Shown: in pieces, positions 50,588 to 60,435 of the stretch
Layout: each line of letters begins with the position of its first letter
How positions within the stretch are numbered: the first letter of the stretch is position 1
Assembly: GCF_018866325.1 (NCBI RefSeq)
Contig: NZ_CP076457.1
Coordinates: forward strand, 2,515,001 to 2,579,000
Source: Streptomyces sp. YPW6
GTDB taxonomy: Bacteria; Actinomycetota; Actinomycetes; Streptomycetales; Streptomycetaceae
Length of the DNA: 64,000 bases
Reading direction: 5' to 3'
The notes under the pieces: generated by a model
Seen by the model: only the letters and a program-made list of their open reading frames with translations
Told to the model about the DNA's origin: nothing
The model's database searches: none
Position numbers and translations under genes: made by a program

Positions 50588-52411
50588 TCAGCCCAGGCGC
50601 TCGACGAGCGCGTGGTACTCGTCCCACAGCTCCTTGGGCGTGTGGTCACCGAAGGTGTTGAGGTGTTCGGGGACCAGAGCGGCCTCCTCGCGCCAGACCT
50701 TCTTGTCGACGGTGAGCAGGAAGTCGAGGTCGGCCTCGGAGAGGTCCAGGCCCTCGGTGTCCAGCGCGCCCTTGGCCGGCAGGATGCCGATCGGGCTCTC
50801 GACGCCCTCGGCCGTGCCCTCCAGACGCTCCACGATCCACTTCAGGACGCGGCTGTTCTCGCCGAAGCCGGGCCAGACGAACCTGCCCGCGTCGTCCTTG
50901 CGGAACCAGTTCACGTAGTAGATCTTCGGCAGCTTGGCCTGGTCCTTGTCGGCGCCGACCTTGACCCAGTGGTTCATGTAGTCGCCCATGTTGTAGCCGC
51001 AGAACGGCAGCATGGCGAACGGGTCGCGGCGCAGCTCGCCGACCTTGCCCTCGGCAGCGGCGGTCTTCTCGGAGGCGACGTTGGCGCCGAGGAAGACGCC
51101 GTGCTGCCAGTCGAAGGACTCGGTGACCAGCGGGACGGCGGAGGCGCGGCGGCCGCCGAAGAGGATCGCGGAGATCGGCACGCCCTTGGGGTCCTCCCAC
51201 TCGGGCGCGATGATCGGGCACTGTCCGGCGGGGACGGTGAAGCGGGCGTTGGGGTGGGCGGCGGGCGTGGCGGACTCGGGGGTCCAGTCGTTGCCCTTCC
51301 AGTCCGTGAGGTGCGCGGGCGCCTCCTCGGTCATGCCCTCCCACCACACGTCGCCGTCGTCGGTGAGCGCGACGTTCGTGAAGACGGAGTTGCCCCACAT
51401 GGTCTTCATGGCGTTGGCGTTGGTGTGCTCGCCGGTGCCGGGCGCGACGCCGAAGAAGCCGGCCTCGGGGTTGATCGCGTAGAGGCGGCCGTCCTCCCCG
51501 AACCGCATCCAGGCGATGTCGTCCCCGATGGTCTCCACGGTCCAGCCGGGGATGGTCGGCTCCAGCATGGCGAGGTTGGTCTTGCCGCAGGCGGAGGGGA
51601 AGGCGGCAGCCACGTACGTCGACTCACCGCGCGGCGGGGTGAGCTTCAGGATGAGCATGTGCTCGGCGAGCCAGCCCTCGTCCCGGGCCATGACGGAGGC
51701 GATGCGCAGGGCGTAGCACTTCTTGCCGAGCAGGGCGTTGCCGCCGTAGCCGGAGCCGTACGACCAGATCTCGCGGTCCTCGGGGAAGTGCGAGATGTAC
51801 TTGGTGGAGTTGCAGGGCCACGGGACGTCCTCCTGGCCCTCCTCCAGCGGCGCGCCGAGGGTGTGGACGGCCTTCACGAAGAAGCCGTCGGCGCCGAGCT
51901 CGTCCAGGACGGCCCGGCCCATGCGGGTCATGGTGCGCATGGCGACGGCGACGTACGCGGAGTCGGTGATCTCGACGCCGATCGCGGAGAGCGGCGAGCC
52001 GACGGGGCCCATGCAGAAGGGGACGACGTACATCGTGCGCCCGCGCATGGAGCCGCGGAAGAGGCCGCTCTCCCCCGTGAAGATCTCCCGCATCTCGGCG
52101 GGGTCCTTCCAGTGGTTCGTCGGCCCCGCGTCCTTCTCCTCCCGGGAACAGATGAACGTACGGTCCTCGACGCGGGCGACGTCGGTGGGGTCGGAGGCGG
52201 CGTAGTACGAGTTGGGCCGCTTGGTCTCGTCCAGCTTGGTGAACGTGCCCTTGGCGACGAGCTCCCCGCACAGGCGCTCGTACTCGGCCTCGGAGCCGTC
52301 GCACCAGACCACCCGGTCCGGCTGGGTGATGGCTGCGATCTCGTCGACCCAGGAGATCAGCTCCTGGTGGTGGGTGGGGACGGTGAGGGGAGCCGCGATG
52401 TCGCGCGCCAC
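50588..52411 (-). CDS. pckG: Phosphoenolpyruvate carboxykinase, GTP-dependent
   Basis: 607 residues from GTG 52411 (TAGGAG site 5 nt upstream). Converts oxaloacetate + GTP to PEP + GDP + CO2, the entry of gluconeogenesis. The GTP-class kinase-1a loop [17 protein letters not shown] has the active-site Cys near 273. [13 protein letters not shown] and [18 protein letters not shown] are also class-specific. Full length. Confidence 0.98.
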   Translation of the reverse strand: MARDIAAPLTVPTHHQELISWVDEIAAITQPDRVVWCDGSEAEYERLCGELVAKGTFTKLDETKRPNSYYAASDPTDVARVEDRTFICSREEKDAGPTNHWKDPAEMREIFTGESGLFRGSMRGRTMYVVPFCMGPVGSPLSAIGVEITDSAYVAVAMRTMTRMGRAVLDELGADGFFVKAVHTLGAPLEEGQEDVPWPCNSTKYISHFPEDREIWSYGSGYGGNALLGKKCYALRIASVMARDEGWLAEHMLILKLTPPRGESTYVAAAFPSACGKTNLAMLEPTIPGWTVETIGDDIAWMRFGEDGRLYAINPEAGFFGVAPGTGEHTNANAMKTMWGNSVFTNVALTDDGDVWWEGMTEEAPAHLTDWKGNDWTPESATPAAHPNARFTVPAGQCPIIAPEWEDPKGVPISAILFGGRRASAVPLVTESFDWQHGVFLGANVASEKTAAAEGKVGELRRDPFAMLPFCGYNMGDYMNHWVKVGADKDQAKLPKIYYVNWFRKDDAGRFVWPGFGENSRVLKWIVERLEGTAEGVESPIGILPAKGALDTEGLDLSEADLDFLLTVDKKVWREEAALVPEHLNTFGDHTPKELWDEYHALVERLG

Positions 52412-52623
52412 GATCGCTCCTACGGTGAGGGTGTCAGTTGTCTGTAGGCCCCGTGGGGGCTGCGACCCGGATGCTTCGTACCCTTCGAAATCCCCTGGCG
52501 CTCATCCGGTGCCGACTGCACTCATTTGATCATCCGACCGATCCGCCCATATGTCCAGGGGGCCTCACACGTGAGCATCGCCACTCGTATGCGCCCCGTA
52601 TCCGCTACTTACGGGGGCGTAGG

Positions 52624-52629
52624 TAGCAT
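52624..52629 (+). promoter_or_regulatory. -10 box suggesting a leaderless hemolysin III transcript
   Basis: TAGCAT fits the TAnnnT actinomycete -10 consensus and ends 7 nt before ATG 52637, the distance expected for a transcript starting at its own start codon. The -35 side is weak. Confidence 0.5.
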
Positions 52630-52636
52630 GCGGGTC

Positions 52637-53329
52637 ATGACTGACGCCGCCGCTGCCGCCGCGACTCCAGGCCCCGTCGCCCTCGCCACCACCCCCGTCA
52701 AACCGCGGATGCGCGGCTGGCTGCACGCCGGAATGTTCCCGGCGGTCCTGATCGCCGGGATAACCCTGATCGCGCTGACCGACAGCACGACGGGCCGGAT
52801 CGCCTGCTCGGTCTACGTCCTCAGCGCCTGCCTGCTGTTCGGCATCAGCGCGGTCTACCATCGCGGCAGCTGGGGGCCGCGCGGTGAGGCAGTGCTGCGC
52901 CGCCTGGACCACGCGAACATCTTCCTGATCATCGCGGGCACCTACACCCCCCTGACGCTGCTCCTGCTCCCCGAGTCGACGGCCCGGCCCCTGCTGTGGG
53001 CGGTCTGGGCGGCCGCGGCGGCGGGCATCGCCTTCCGGGTGTTCTGGGTCGGCGCCCCGCGCTGGCTCTACACCCCGTGCTACATCGCGATGGGCTGGGC
53101 GGCGGTCTTCTTCCTGCCCGACTTCATGCGGACGGGCGGCATCGCGGTCCTGGTCCTCGTCATCGTCGGCGGGGTGCTCTACAGCGCGGGCGGCGTCATC
53201 TACGGCATCAAAAAGCCGAACCCGTCGCCGCGCTGGTTCGGTTTCCACGAGGTCTTCCACTCGCTGACGCTGGCGGCGTTCATCGCGCACTACGTGGGCA
53301 TCTCGCTGGTGGCGTACCAGCACGGCTGA
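52637..53329 (+). CDS. Hemolysin III / PAQR-family membrane protein
   Basis: 230 residues, seven helices. PAQR motifs: SAVYHRGSW...RRLDHANIFLIIAGTYTPLTLLLL and the C-terminal FHEVFHSLTLAAFIAHYVG, with the metal-binding histidines and Asp. The role is unclear; relatives have ceramidase-like folds. ATG 52628 is also possible (+3 residues); 52637 was chosen because of the adjacent -10 box. Divergent from pckG. Confidence 0.9.
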   Translation: MTDAAAAAATPGPVALATTPVKPRMRGWLHAGMFPAVLIAGITLIALTDSTTGRIACSVYVLSACLLFGISAVYHRGSWGPRGEAVLRRLDHANIFLIIAGTYTPLTLLLLPESTARPLLWAVWAAAAAGIAFRVFWVGAPRWLYTPCYIAMGWAAVFFLPDFMRTGGIAVLVLVIVGGVLYSAGGVIYGIKKPNPSPRWFGFHEVFHSLTLAAFIAHYVGISLVAYQHG

Positions 53330-53398
53330 ACACGCGCGGGTCACGGGTGAGGGGCCGGTCGCACGCGACGACCGGCCCCTCACCCCTGTCCGCAGGCG

Positions 53399-55420
<2,022 letters not shown>

Positions 55421-55612
55421 GCACCCCATCCTCGCGCACCGGTTCCCACGACGCGGCTGCGCCACGGGGCGGGGTGGGAAGGGGCAGGTGGGACGGGTCG
55501 GCGCCCTCTGCGCCGGGGACGCTTCCGATTGCCGGGCCGTCGGACAGCACCGGGCAGTAGGGCTGAGCCCAGCAGCGACGAAACTGTGGATACGCCGCGA
55601 AGGAAGCACACC

Positions 55613-56179
55613 ATGACCGCCGAGATGATGACGCCCGCGTGGATGCACGCACAGATCAGCGCAGAGGAGTACGACTCCTGGTCCGAGGAGCAGTGCGCCG
55701 GCATCGAGATCGTGGACGGGATGGCCGTCGTGAGCCCGAGCGCCTCCAAGCGCCACCACCGGCTGGCCCGCATCCTGGCCAACGCCCTGGACGCCGCCGC
55801 AGGCCCGGACTGGAACGCCGACACGGACTTCGACGTCCGCCTGCAGGACGTTCCCCTCACCAACCGCCGCCCGGACGTCACCGTCTACCGGGCGGAGACC
55901 ATCGACCTCACACCCACCCGCCCCGAGCACGTGCTCCTGGTCGTCGAGGTCGTATCGCCCGGGTCGGAAACAACCGACCGGATCGTGAAGGTGGACCAGT
56001 ACGCCAAGGCCGGCATCCCCTTCTACTGGCGCATCGAGCAGGCCGCCACCGGTGTCCCGATCGTGTACACCTACGTCCTCGACCCCGCCACCAATGCCTA
56101 CCGGAACGGCGAGATGTTCACCGGCACCGTGAAAGCCACCGCCCCGTTCTCCGTCACGGCCGACCTCGGGGCCCTGTAA
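55613..56179 (+). CDS. Uma2-family (DUF820) putative restriction endonuclease
   Basis: 188 residues with an AGGAAG site. PD-(D/E)xK fold: ELVDG-like [29 protein letters not shown], Asp in [11 protein letters not shown], and [31 protein letters not shown] with the Glu and Lys of the active site. These genes are abundant in Streptomyces and cyanobacteria; the biological target is unknown. No methyltransferase partner is nearby. Confidence 0.92.
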   Translation: MTAEMMTPAWMHAQISAEEYDSWSEEQCAGIEIVDGMAVVSPSASKRHHRLARILANALDAAAGPDWNADTDFDVRLQDVPLTNRRPDVTVYRAETIDLTPTRPEHVLLVVEVVSPGSETTDRIVKVDQYAKAGIPFYWRIEQAATGVPIVYTYVLDPATNAYRNGEMFTGTVKATAPFSVTADLGAL

Positions 56180-56501
56180 GCAACGACGAATCGCCCGTAC
56201 CCTCGGCGTCTCCGAAGCCCTGTTGACCAGGACAAGTCCGCGACCGGGGGCCTTTGGGCGGCTCTCCTCAGCCCAGAGGCGTCGTAGACGGTCCGGGGGG
56301 AGGTACAGAGCTTCAACCAGATGCCGACCCACACTGTCTCGCCGGGGACGAGCCGCGCGGTGAGCCGCCCCCGCTTAATGCCCGTCACCCTGACGGCGTG
56401 GCTCGTCGGCAGCAGTTCGCGCTTCGAGGGCTTCGCAGACGCCCCTGACCCGCAGCAGGCCGGCTCGCCGACCACCGTCGTCGCTACGGACAGTGCTGTG
56501 A

Positions 56502-56792
56502 GCGAGGACCTATCGACCTTCGCCCACAGCACTGACGCAGGGGAAGACCGACCTTCCCCGCTTGAAATGGCTGCTCTCCCGGCTGCGGGTCGAACCGGTC
56601 AGTCAGGAGGATTCCCTCATCGCGGTGGCGCTGCTCCGGGACGCGGGCGGGCTGCATGGGCACAAGTACGCAATCGACGCCCTCGTCGCCGCGCTCGCGC
56701 TCCGTGTCCCGACCCCCGCGATCGTTCTGACCTCCGACCATGACGACTGGTCGAAGCTCTGCGGGAAGCGCGTGATCATCAAAGAAGTGTGA
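56502..56792 (+). pseudogene. PIN-domain (VapC-like) toxin remnant
   Basis: Only the C-terminal half is recognisable (from about 56544): QGKTDLPRLKWLLSRLRVEPVSQEDSLIAVALLRDAGGLHGHKYAIDALVAALALRVPTPAIVLTSDHDDWSKLCGKRVIIKEV, with the last PIN acidic residues in AIDALVAA and TSDHDD. An in-frame stop lies just upstream (56499-56501) and the N-terminal LDTSxL strand with the first catalytic Asp was not found in any frame. No VapB partner is seen. Probably a decayed toxin gene. Confidence 0.7.
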
Positions 56793-57232
56793 GCACGCCC
56801 CAGCCACCGGGTTCGCGAGGTCACACCGGTAAACCGGTTCATACGCCCCAGCTCGCAGCGCCCGGCGCGAGCGGTGAAGCACTGACGGGCCCACCCCACT
56901 TGGCCGAACTGCGCTGACACGGACGGATACGTGAGGCCCCCGACGGCGTGACAGCCGCACTCCACCGGCCGGGCCGCCGGGCGCGCCCCGGCGGCGGGCC
57001 CTGGTGATCCTGTGGCGGGTGCGATGGCGCTGATCCGGGTCGACGCAGGCGGACACCACATGCCGGGCCCATCGTCGCCAGGCGCGGATTCCCCGGAAGC
57101 GTACGACCTGACGCCTGAGCCCCTCCCCCTCGTGACTGCCGACGGCGCCGCGATGACGGCGCTCTGCGCCACCCGCGGCGCCCACGCTTCGTACCCGGGA
57201 GACCACCCCGTCCCGTCGGCCCTTGCCTGCGG
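56793..57232. other. Intergenic region upstream of the TetR/monooxygenase pair
   Basis: 440 bp without a supported gene between the PIN remnant and the operator. GC-rich, with a GGCCGGGCCGCCGGGCGCGC inverted tract near 56967-56990. Confidence 0.5.
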
Positions 57233-57250
57233 GCTAAACGATCGTTTAGC
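57233..57250. promoter_or_regulatory. TetR operator, 18-bp perfect palindrome
   Basis: GCTAAACGATCGTTTAGC is fully palindromic and ends 9 nt before the ATG of the TetR gene. The placement implies autorepression of the TetR-monooxygenase operon. Confidence 0.88.
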
Positions 57251-57259
57251 ATCCTGAAC

Positions 57260-57904
57260 ATGCGTTCAATCATGAGGGACGGCGACGACCGGACGAAACG
57301 GGCCGTCATGCGCGACGAGGCCCTCCGGCTCTTCGCGGAGTCCGGGCCCGACGCGGTGTCCGTACGGCAGATCGCGCAAGCCGCCGGCGTGTCACCGGGG
57401 CTCGTGCTGCACCATTTCGGCTCGAAGGACGGCCTGCGGCAGGACGTCGACCGGCATGTGCTGGCCGTCTTCGAGGCGGTGCTCGGCGAGGTCTCGGCGA
57501 ACGGCCCGGAGGGCCCCGAGCAGACCGGTGGACAGGCGCGTTCCCTCGGAGCCGCCGTACTGCGCCATCTGCCCGAGGACTCGCCGGTCCCCGCCTACCT
57601 GGGGCGACTGCTGATGTCGGACACCGAAGCCGGCCGCACCCTCTTCCACCAGCTCTTCGAGCTCAGCCTGCGAACCCTGGAGGAGATGGAGCGGGCCGGT
57701 CAGGCGGCGCGCGGAAGCGATCCGCAGGTGCGGGCCGCGTTCCTGCTCGTCAACGACCTCGCGCTGCTCCTCCTGCGACCACGGCTGACCGAGGTCCTGG
57801 GAACCGACCCGCTGTCCGCCGCGGGCCTCGAACGCTGGGCACCGGAAGTCATGGCCGTCTACGGCGGAGGACTGGCCGCCGAGGGAACAGGAGATACGGC
57901 ATGA
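57260..57904 (+). CDS. TetR-family regulator
   Basis: 214 residues. The helix-turn-helix region (DEALRLFAESGPDAVSVRQIAQAAGVSPGLVLHHFGSKDGLRQDVDRHV, about 20-68) is textbook. The C-terminal ligand domain is generic. The stop overlaps the next start by 4 nt (ATGA), so it is cotranslated with the FAD monooxygenase, whose substrate or product is likely its ligand. Confidence 0.93.
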   Translation: MRSIMRDGDDRTKRAVMRDEALRLFAESGPDAVSVRQIAQAAGVSPGLVLHHFGSKDGLRQDVDRHVLAVFEAVLGEVSANGPEGPEQTGGQARSLGAAVLRHLPEDSPVPAYLGRLLMSDTEAGRTLFHQLFELSLRTLEEMERAGQAARGSDPQVRAAFLLVNDLALLLLRPRLTEVLGTDPLSAAGLERWAPEVMAVYGGGLAAEGTGDTA

Positions 57905-59082
57905 GAGCAGTGATCTGCGGGGCGGGGATCGCAGGGCTCGCCCTGGCACGCCGACTGGACGCGCAGGGCTGGAACGTCGTGGTGCTGGAGAAGGCCCCCG
58001 GCCCCCGGACCCAGGGGTACATGGTCGACTTCTTCGGCCCGGGGTACGACGCGATGGAGGCCATGGGGCTCCTTCCGCGGCTGACGGAACTGGCCTACCG
58101 CATCGATGAGGCGAGCTTCGTCGACGAGCACGGGCGTCGCCGCGCAGGCCTGGACTACACCCAGTTCTCGCGCGCGCTCGGCGGGCGTCTGATGAGCATC
58201 ATGCGGCCCGACCTCGAACTGGCGCTGCGCGAGACGCTCCCGCCGGGGGTGGACCTGCGCTTCGGCACCGGCCCCGCGAGCATCGAGGAGACGTCCGAGG
58301 AGGTGCGCGTGACCCTGGTCGACGGCAGCATCGAACGGGCCGACCTGCTGGTCGGCGCCGACGGCGTTCACTCCACCGTGCGCCGACTGGCCTTCGGCGG
58401 CGAGGCGTCCTTCCTGAAGTACCGGGGGTTCCACACGGCCGCCTACGTCTTCGACGACCCGGACGTCTTCGAGCAGGTGCGGGGCCGGCTCTGCCTGACC
58501 GACACGGTCGATCGCCAGATGGGTCTCTACGGCCTGCGCGACGGGCGGGTCGCCGCCTTCGGTGTGCACCGGTCCGAGACCGGAGACATTCCACGCGACA
58601 CCCGGGAAGCCGTCCGCCATGCCTACCAGGGGCTCGGCTGGGTCGTCCCGCGCGCCCTGCGCGCGTGTCCTCCGTCCAGCGAGGTGTACTACGACCAGGT
58701 GGCGCAGATCGTGATGGACCGCTGGAGCAGGGGGCGCACGGTGCTGGTCGGGGACGCCGCCTACGCCGTGTCGCTGCTCGCGGGCCAGGGAGCCTCGCTC
58801 GGCGTCGCGGGAGCGTACGTGCTGGCCGAAGAACTCGACCGGGCGTCGTCCGTGGCGGCCGGACTGGCCGCGTACGAGCAGCGCTGGCGCCCGGTGACTG
58901 TGGACAAGCAGGAGGCGGGCAGGGCGGCGGCCGAGTGGTTCCTCCCGGCGTCGCCGTCACGGCTGCGCGTCAGGCGGGCGGCCATGCGACTGTCCGGACT
59001 GCCCGGAGTGGGGCGGCTCGTGGCCCGCTCGCTCTCCGGAAAACCGGCCGTCCTGGCCCGTGAGACGGCGAGCGGCCGCTAG
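57901..59082 (+). CDS. FAD-dependent monooxygenase (TetX/PHBH-like)
   Basis: 393 residues. Group A flavoprotein hydroxylase: GxGxxG in AVICGAGIAGLALARRLDAQGWNVVVLEKA, DG motif in DLLVGADGVHSTVRRLAF (about residue 155), and GD motif in RGRTVLVGDAAYAVSLLAGQGASLGVAGAYVLAEEL (about 278). The layout matches TetX-like and antibiotic-modifying oxygenases; with a TetR neighbour, an antibiotic-inactivating or xenobiotic role is plausible but not shown. Its stop codon lies inside the CTAG target of an IS element; the coding part seems complete. Confidence 0.92.
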   Translation: MRAVICGAGIAGLALARRLDAQGWNVVVLEKAPGPRTQGYMVDFFGPGYDAMEAMGLLPRLTELAYRIDEASFVDEHGRRRAGLDYTQFSRALGGRLMSIMRPDLELALRETLPPGVDLRFGTGPASIEETSEEVRVTLVDGSIERADLLVGADGVHSTVRRLAFGGEASFLKYRGFHTAAYVFDDPDVFEQVRGRLCLTDTVDRQMGLYGLRDGRVAAFGVHRSETGDIPRDTREAVRHAYQGLGWVVPRALRACPPSSEVYYDQVAQIVMDRWSRGRTVLVGDAAYAVSLLAGQGASLGVAGAYVLAEELDRASSVAAGLAAYEQRWRPVTVDKQEAGRAAAEWFLPASPSRLRVRRAAMRLSGLPGVGRLVARSLSGKPAVLARETASGR

Positions 59083-59118
59083 AGATCGTCTTCAAAGGTG
59101 ATCAGGTGATGAGGGATC

Positions 59119-59529
59119 ATGCTTGTCATGGTGCGTCGTCATGAGCTTTCGGATGCCGAGTGGGCTGTGCTGTCGCGGTTGCTGCCGAGTTCGGGGACTG
59201 CGGGGCGGCCTCGTTCGGACGACCGGCTGGTACTGAACGGCATCGTGTGGAAGCTGCGGACCGGATCAGCCTGGCGTGATGTGCCGGAACGTTATGGTTC
59301 CTGGCAGACCTTGTACACACGTTTTCGCAGGTGGGCGCTGGACGGGACGTTCTCGCGCATGCTGCGGGCCGTCCAGGCGGAGAAGGACGCGGCCGGGGAC
59401 ATCGACTGGCTGGTGTCGGTCGACTCCACCATAGTTCGGGCCCACCAGCATGCCGCCGGCGGCAAAAGGGGGCGGTCGACAGGGACGAAGCGGGTGATCA
59501 CGCCCTCGGCCGATCCCGTGGTGGACTGA
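59119..59529 (+). CDS. IS5-family transposase, frame A
   Basis: 136 residues. N-terminal DUF4096 domain (MVRRHELSDAEWAVLSRLLPSSGTAGRPRSDDRLVLNGIVWKLRTGSAWRDVPERYGSWQTLYTRFRRWALDGTF) and the first catalytic Asp in DWLVSVDSTIVRAHQHAAG. It ends in a short out-of-family tail (TGTKRVITPSADPVVD), because the true product continues in frame B after a -1 shift. Confidence 0.9.
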   Translation: MLVMVRRHELSDAEWAVLSRLLPSSGTAGRPRSDDRLVLNGIVWKLRTGSAWRDVPERYGSWQTLYTRFRRWALDGTFSRMLRAVQAEKDAAGDIDWLVSVDSTIVRAHQHAAGGKRGRSTGTKRVITPSADPVVD

Positions 59530-59978
59530 GCACGAAGGTCCACCTGGCCTGCGACGGGCGCGGCCGTCCTCTCGGCTTCGTCCTGTCGGGCGGCAACGCC
59601 AACGACTGCACCCGCCTCGAGAAGGTGATGGACTCGATCAGCGTGCCCAGAGTCGGGTCCGGGCGTCCACGCTCCCGGCCCGACCACGTGGTCGCCGACA
59701 AGGGCTACAGCTCTCGAAAGATCCGCGCCTACCTGCGACGACGCGGCATCCCCCACACGATCCCCGAACGCGCCGACCAGATCCTGGGCCGGCTGAACCG
59801 CAGCACACGCGGCGGACGGCCGCCCGGTTTCGACCGGTGCATATACCGCCGCCGCAACGTCGTCGAGCGCTGCTTCAACCGCCTCAAGCAGTGGCGCGGA
59901 CTGGCCACCCGCTATGACAAAACCCGCGAGTCCTACCAGGCGGCCGTCACCATCGCCTCCATCATGCTCTGGATCTGA
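59331..59978 (+). CDS. IS5-family transposase, frame B (reached by frameshift)
   Basis: The open frame overlaps frame A for about 200 nt; only the part from about 59464 matches the family (HALGRSRGGLSTKVHLACDGRGRPLGFVLSGGNANDC). It carries the second Asp in VVADKGYSSRKIR and the Glu in RRNVVERCFNRLKQWRGLATRYDK. The run A4G5 at 59464-59472 is the likely -1 slippage site, just before the point where family similarity changes frame. A complete DDE set results. Confidence 0.88.
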   Translation: MGAGRDVLAHAAGRPGGEGRGRGHRLAGVGRLHHSSGPPACRRRQKGAVDRDEAGDHALGRSRGGLSTKVHLACDGRGRPLGFVLSGGNANDCTRLEKVMDSISVPRVGSGRPRSRPDHVVADKGYSSRKIRAYLRRRGIPHTIPERADQILGRLNRSTRGGRPPGFDRCIYRRRNVVERCFNRLKQWRGLATRYDKTRESYQAAVTIASIMLWI

Positions 59979-59998
59979 CCTTTGAAGACGACCCCTAG

Positions 59999-60435
59999 AA
60001 CCCTCGGGTCCGGGCCGCGTGGTGGTGTTCCGTCACTGCCACTGGCAGCAGGCCGGGGCCTCGACGGACAGCAGGACGGGCACACATCCCGCTTCCCGGC
60101 CGCTCGAACGCCTCGCGGCATCGCGGTCCACCGGCCGACGAGGCCGCCCACGTGCTGGAGGAGAGGCGGTCCCCGCACACCGGCCGACCGCATCCCCGGC
60201 AGACGGCGAAGAAGGCGCGAAGGCGGTGACCTTCGACCACCGGCGACCGGCGGGGCGACGGCCGCCCGCGTGGTGACCCATGGCGGTGGGCCGGGGAAAG
60301 CGACGCCTCGTGGACCGGCCCCCGCCCTGCGCCCCTCGCGCCGGAGCGCGCCACGCAGGACACTTGATCCCGACGCTTGGTATCTGACGCTCCGGCACCC
60401 GAGGTCCGGAGCGCGGCACTCGGAGGGGGACACCT
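59999..60435. other. Region between the IS and the STAND gene
   Basis: 437 bp. No clear plus-strand gene. On the minus strand one frame reads VVEGHRLRAFFAVCRGCGRPVCGDRLSSS... and ends exactly at the right-hand CTAG (60230 to 59995). It has zinc-knuckle-like Cys and fairly good codon use at first, so a small decayed gene is possible. The right end must hold the STAND gene promoter; none is obvious. Confidence 0.4.

Larger units (their letters stand above)
59083..59994 (+). mobile_element. IS5-family insertion sequence, 912 bp, flanked by CTAG
   Basis: Terminal inverted repeats: left end AGATCGTCTTCAAAGGT (59083-59099), right end GGGTCGTCTTCAAAGGT read inward from 59994; 15 of 17 positions match. 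CTAG is present at both sides (59079-59082 and 59995-59998), as expected for a 4-bp target duplication of the IS5/IS427 type. It carries a two-frame transposase that fills the element. Confidence 0.92.
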
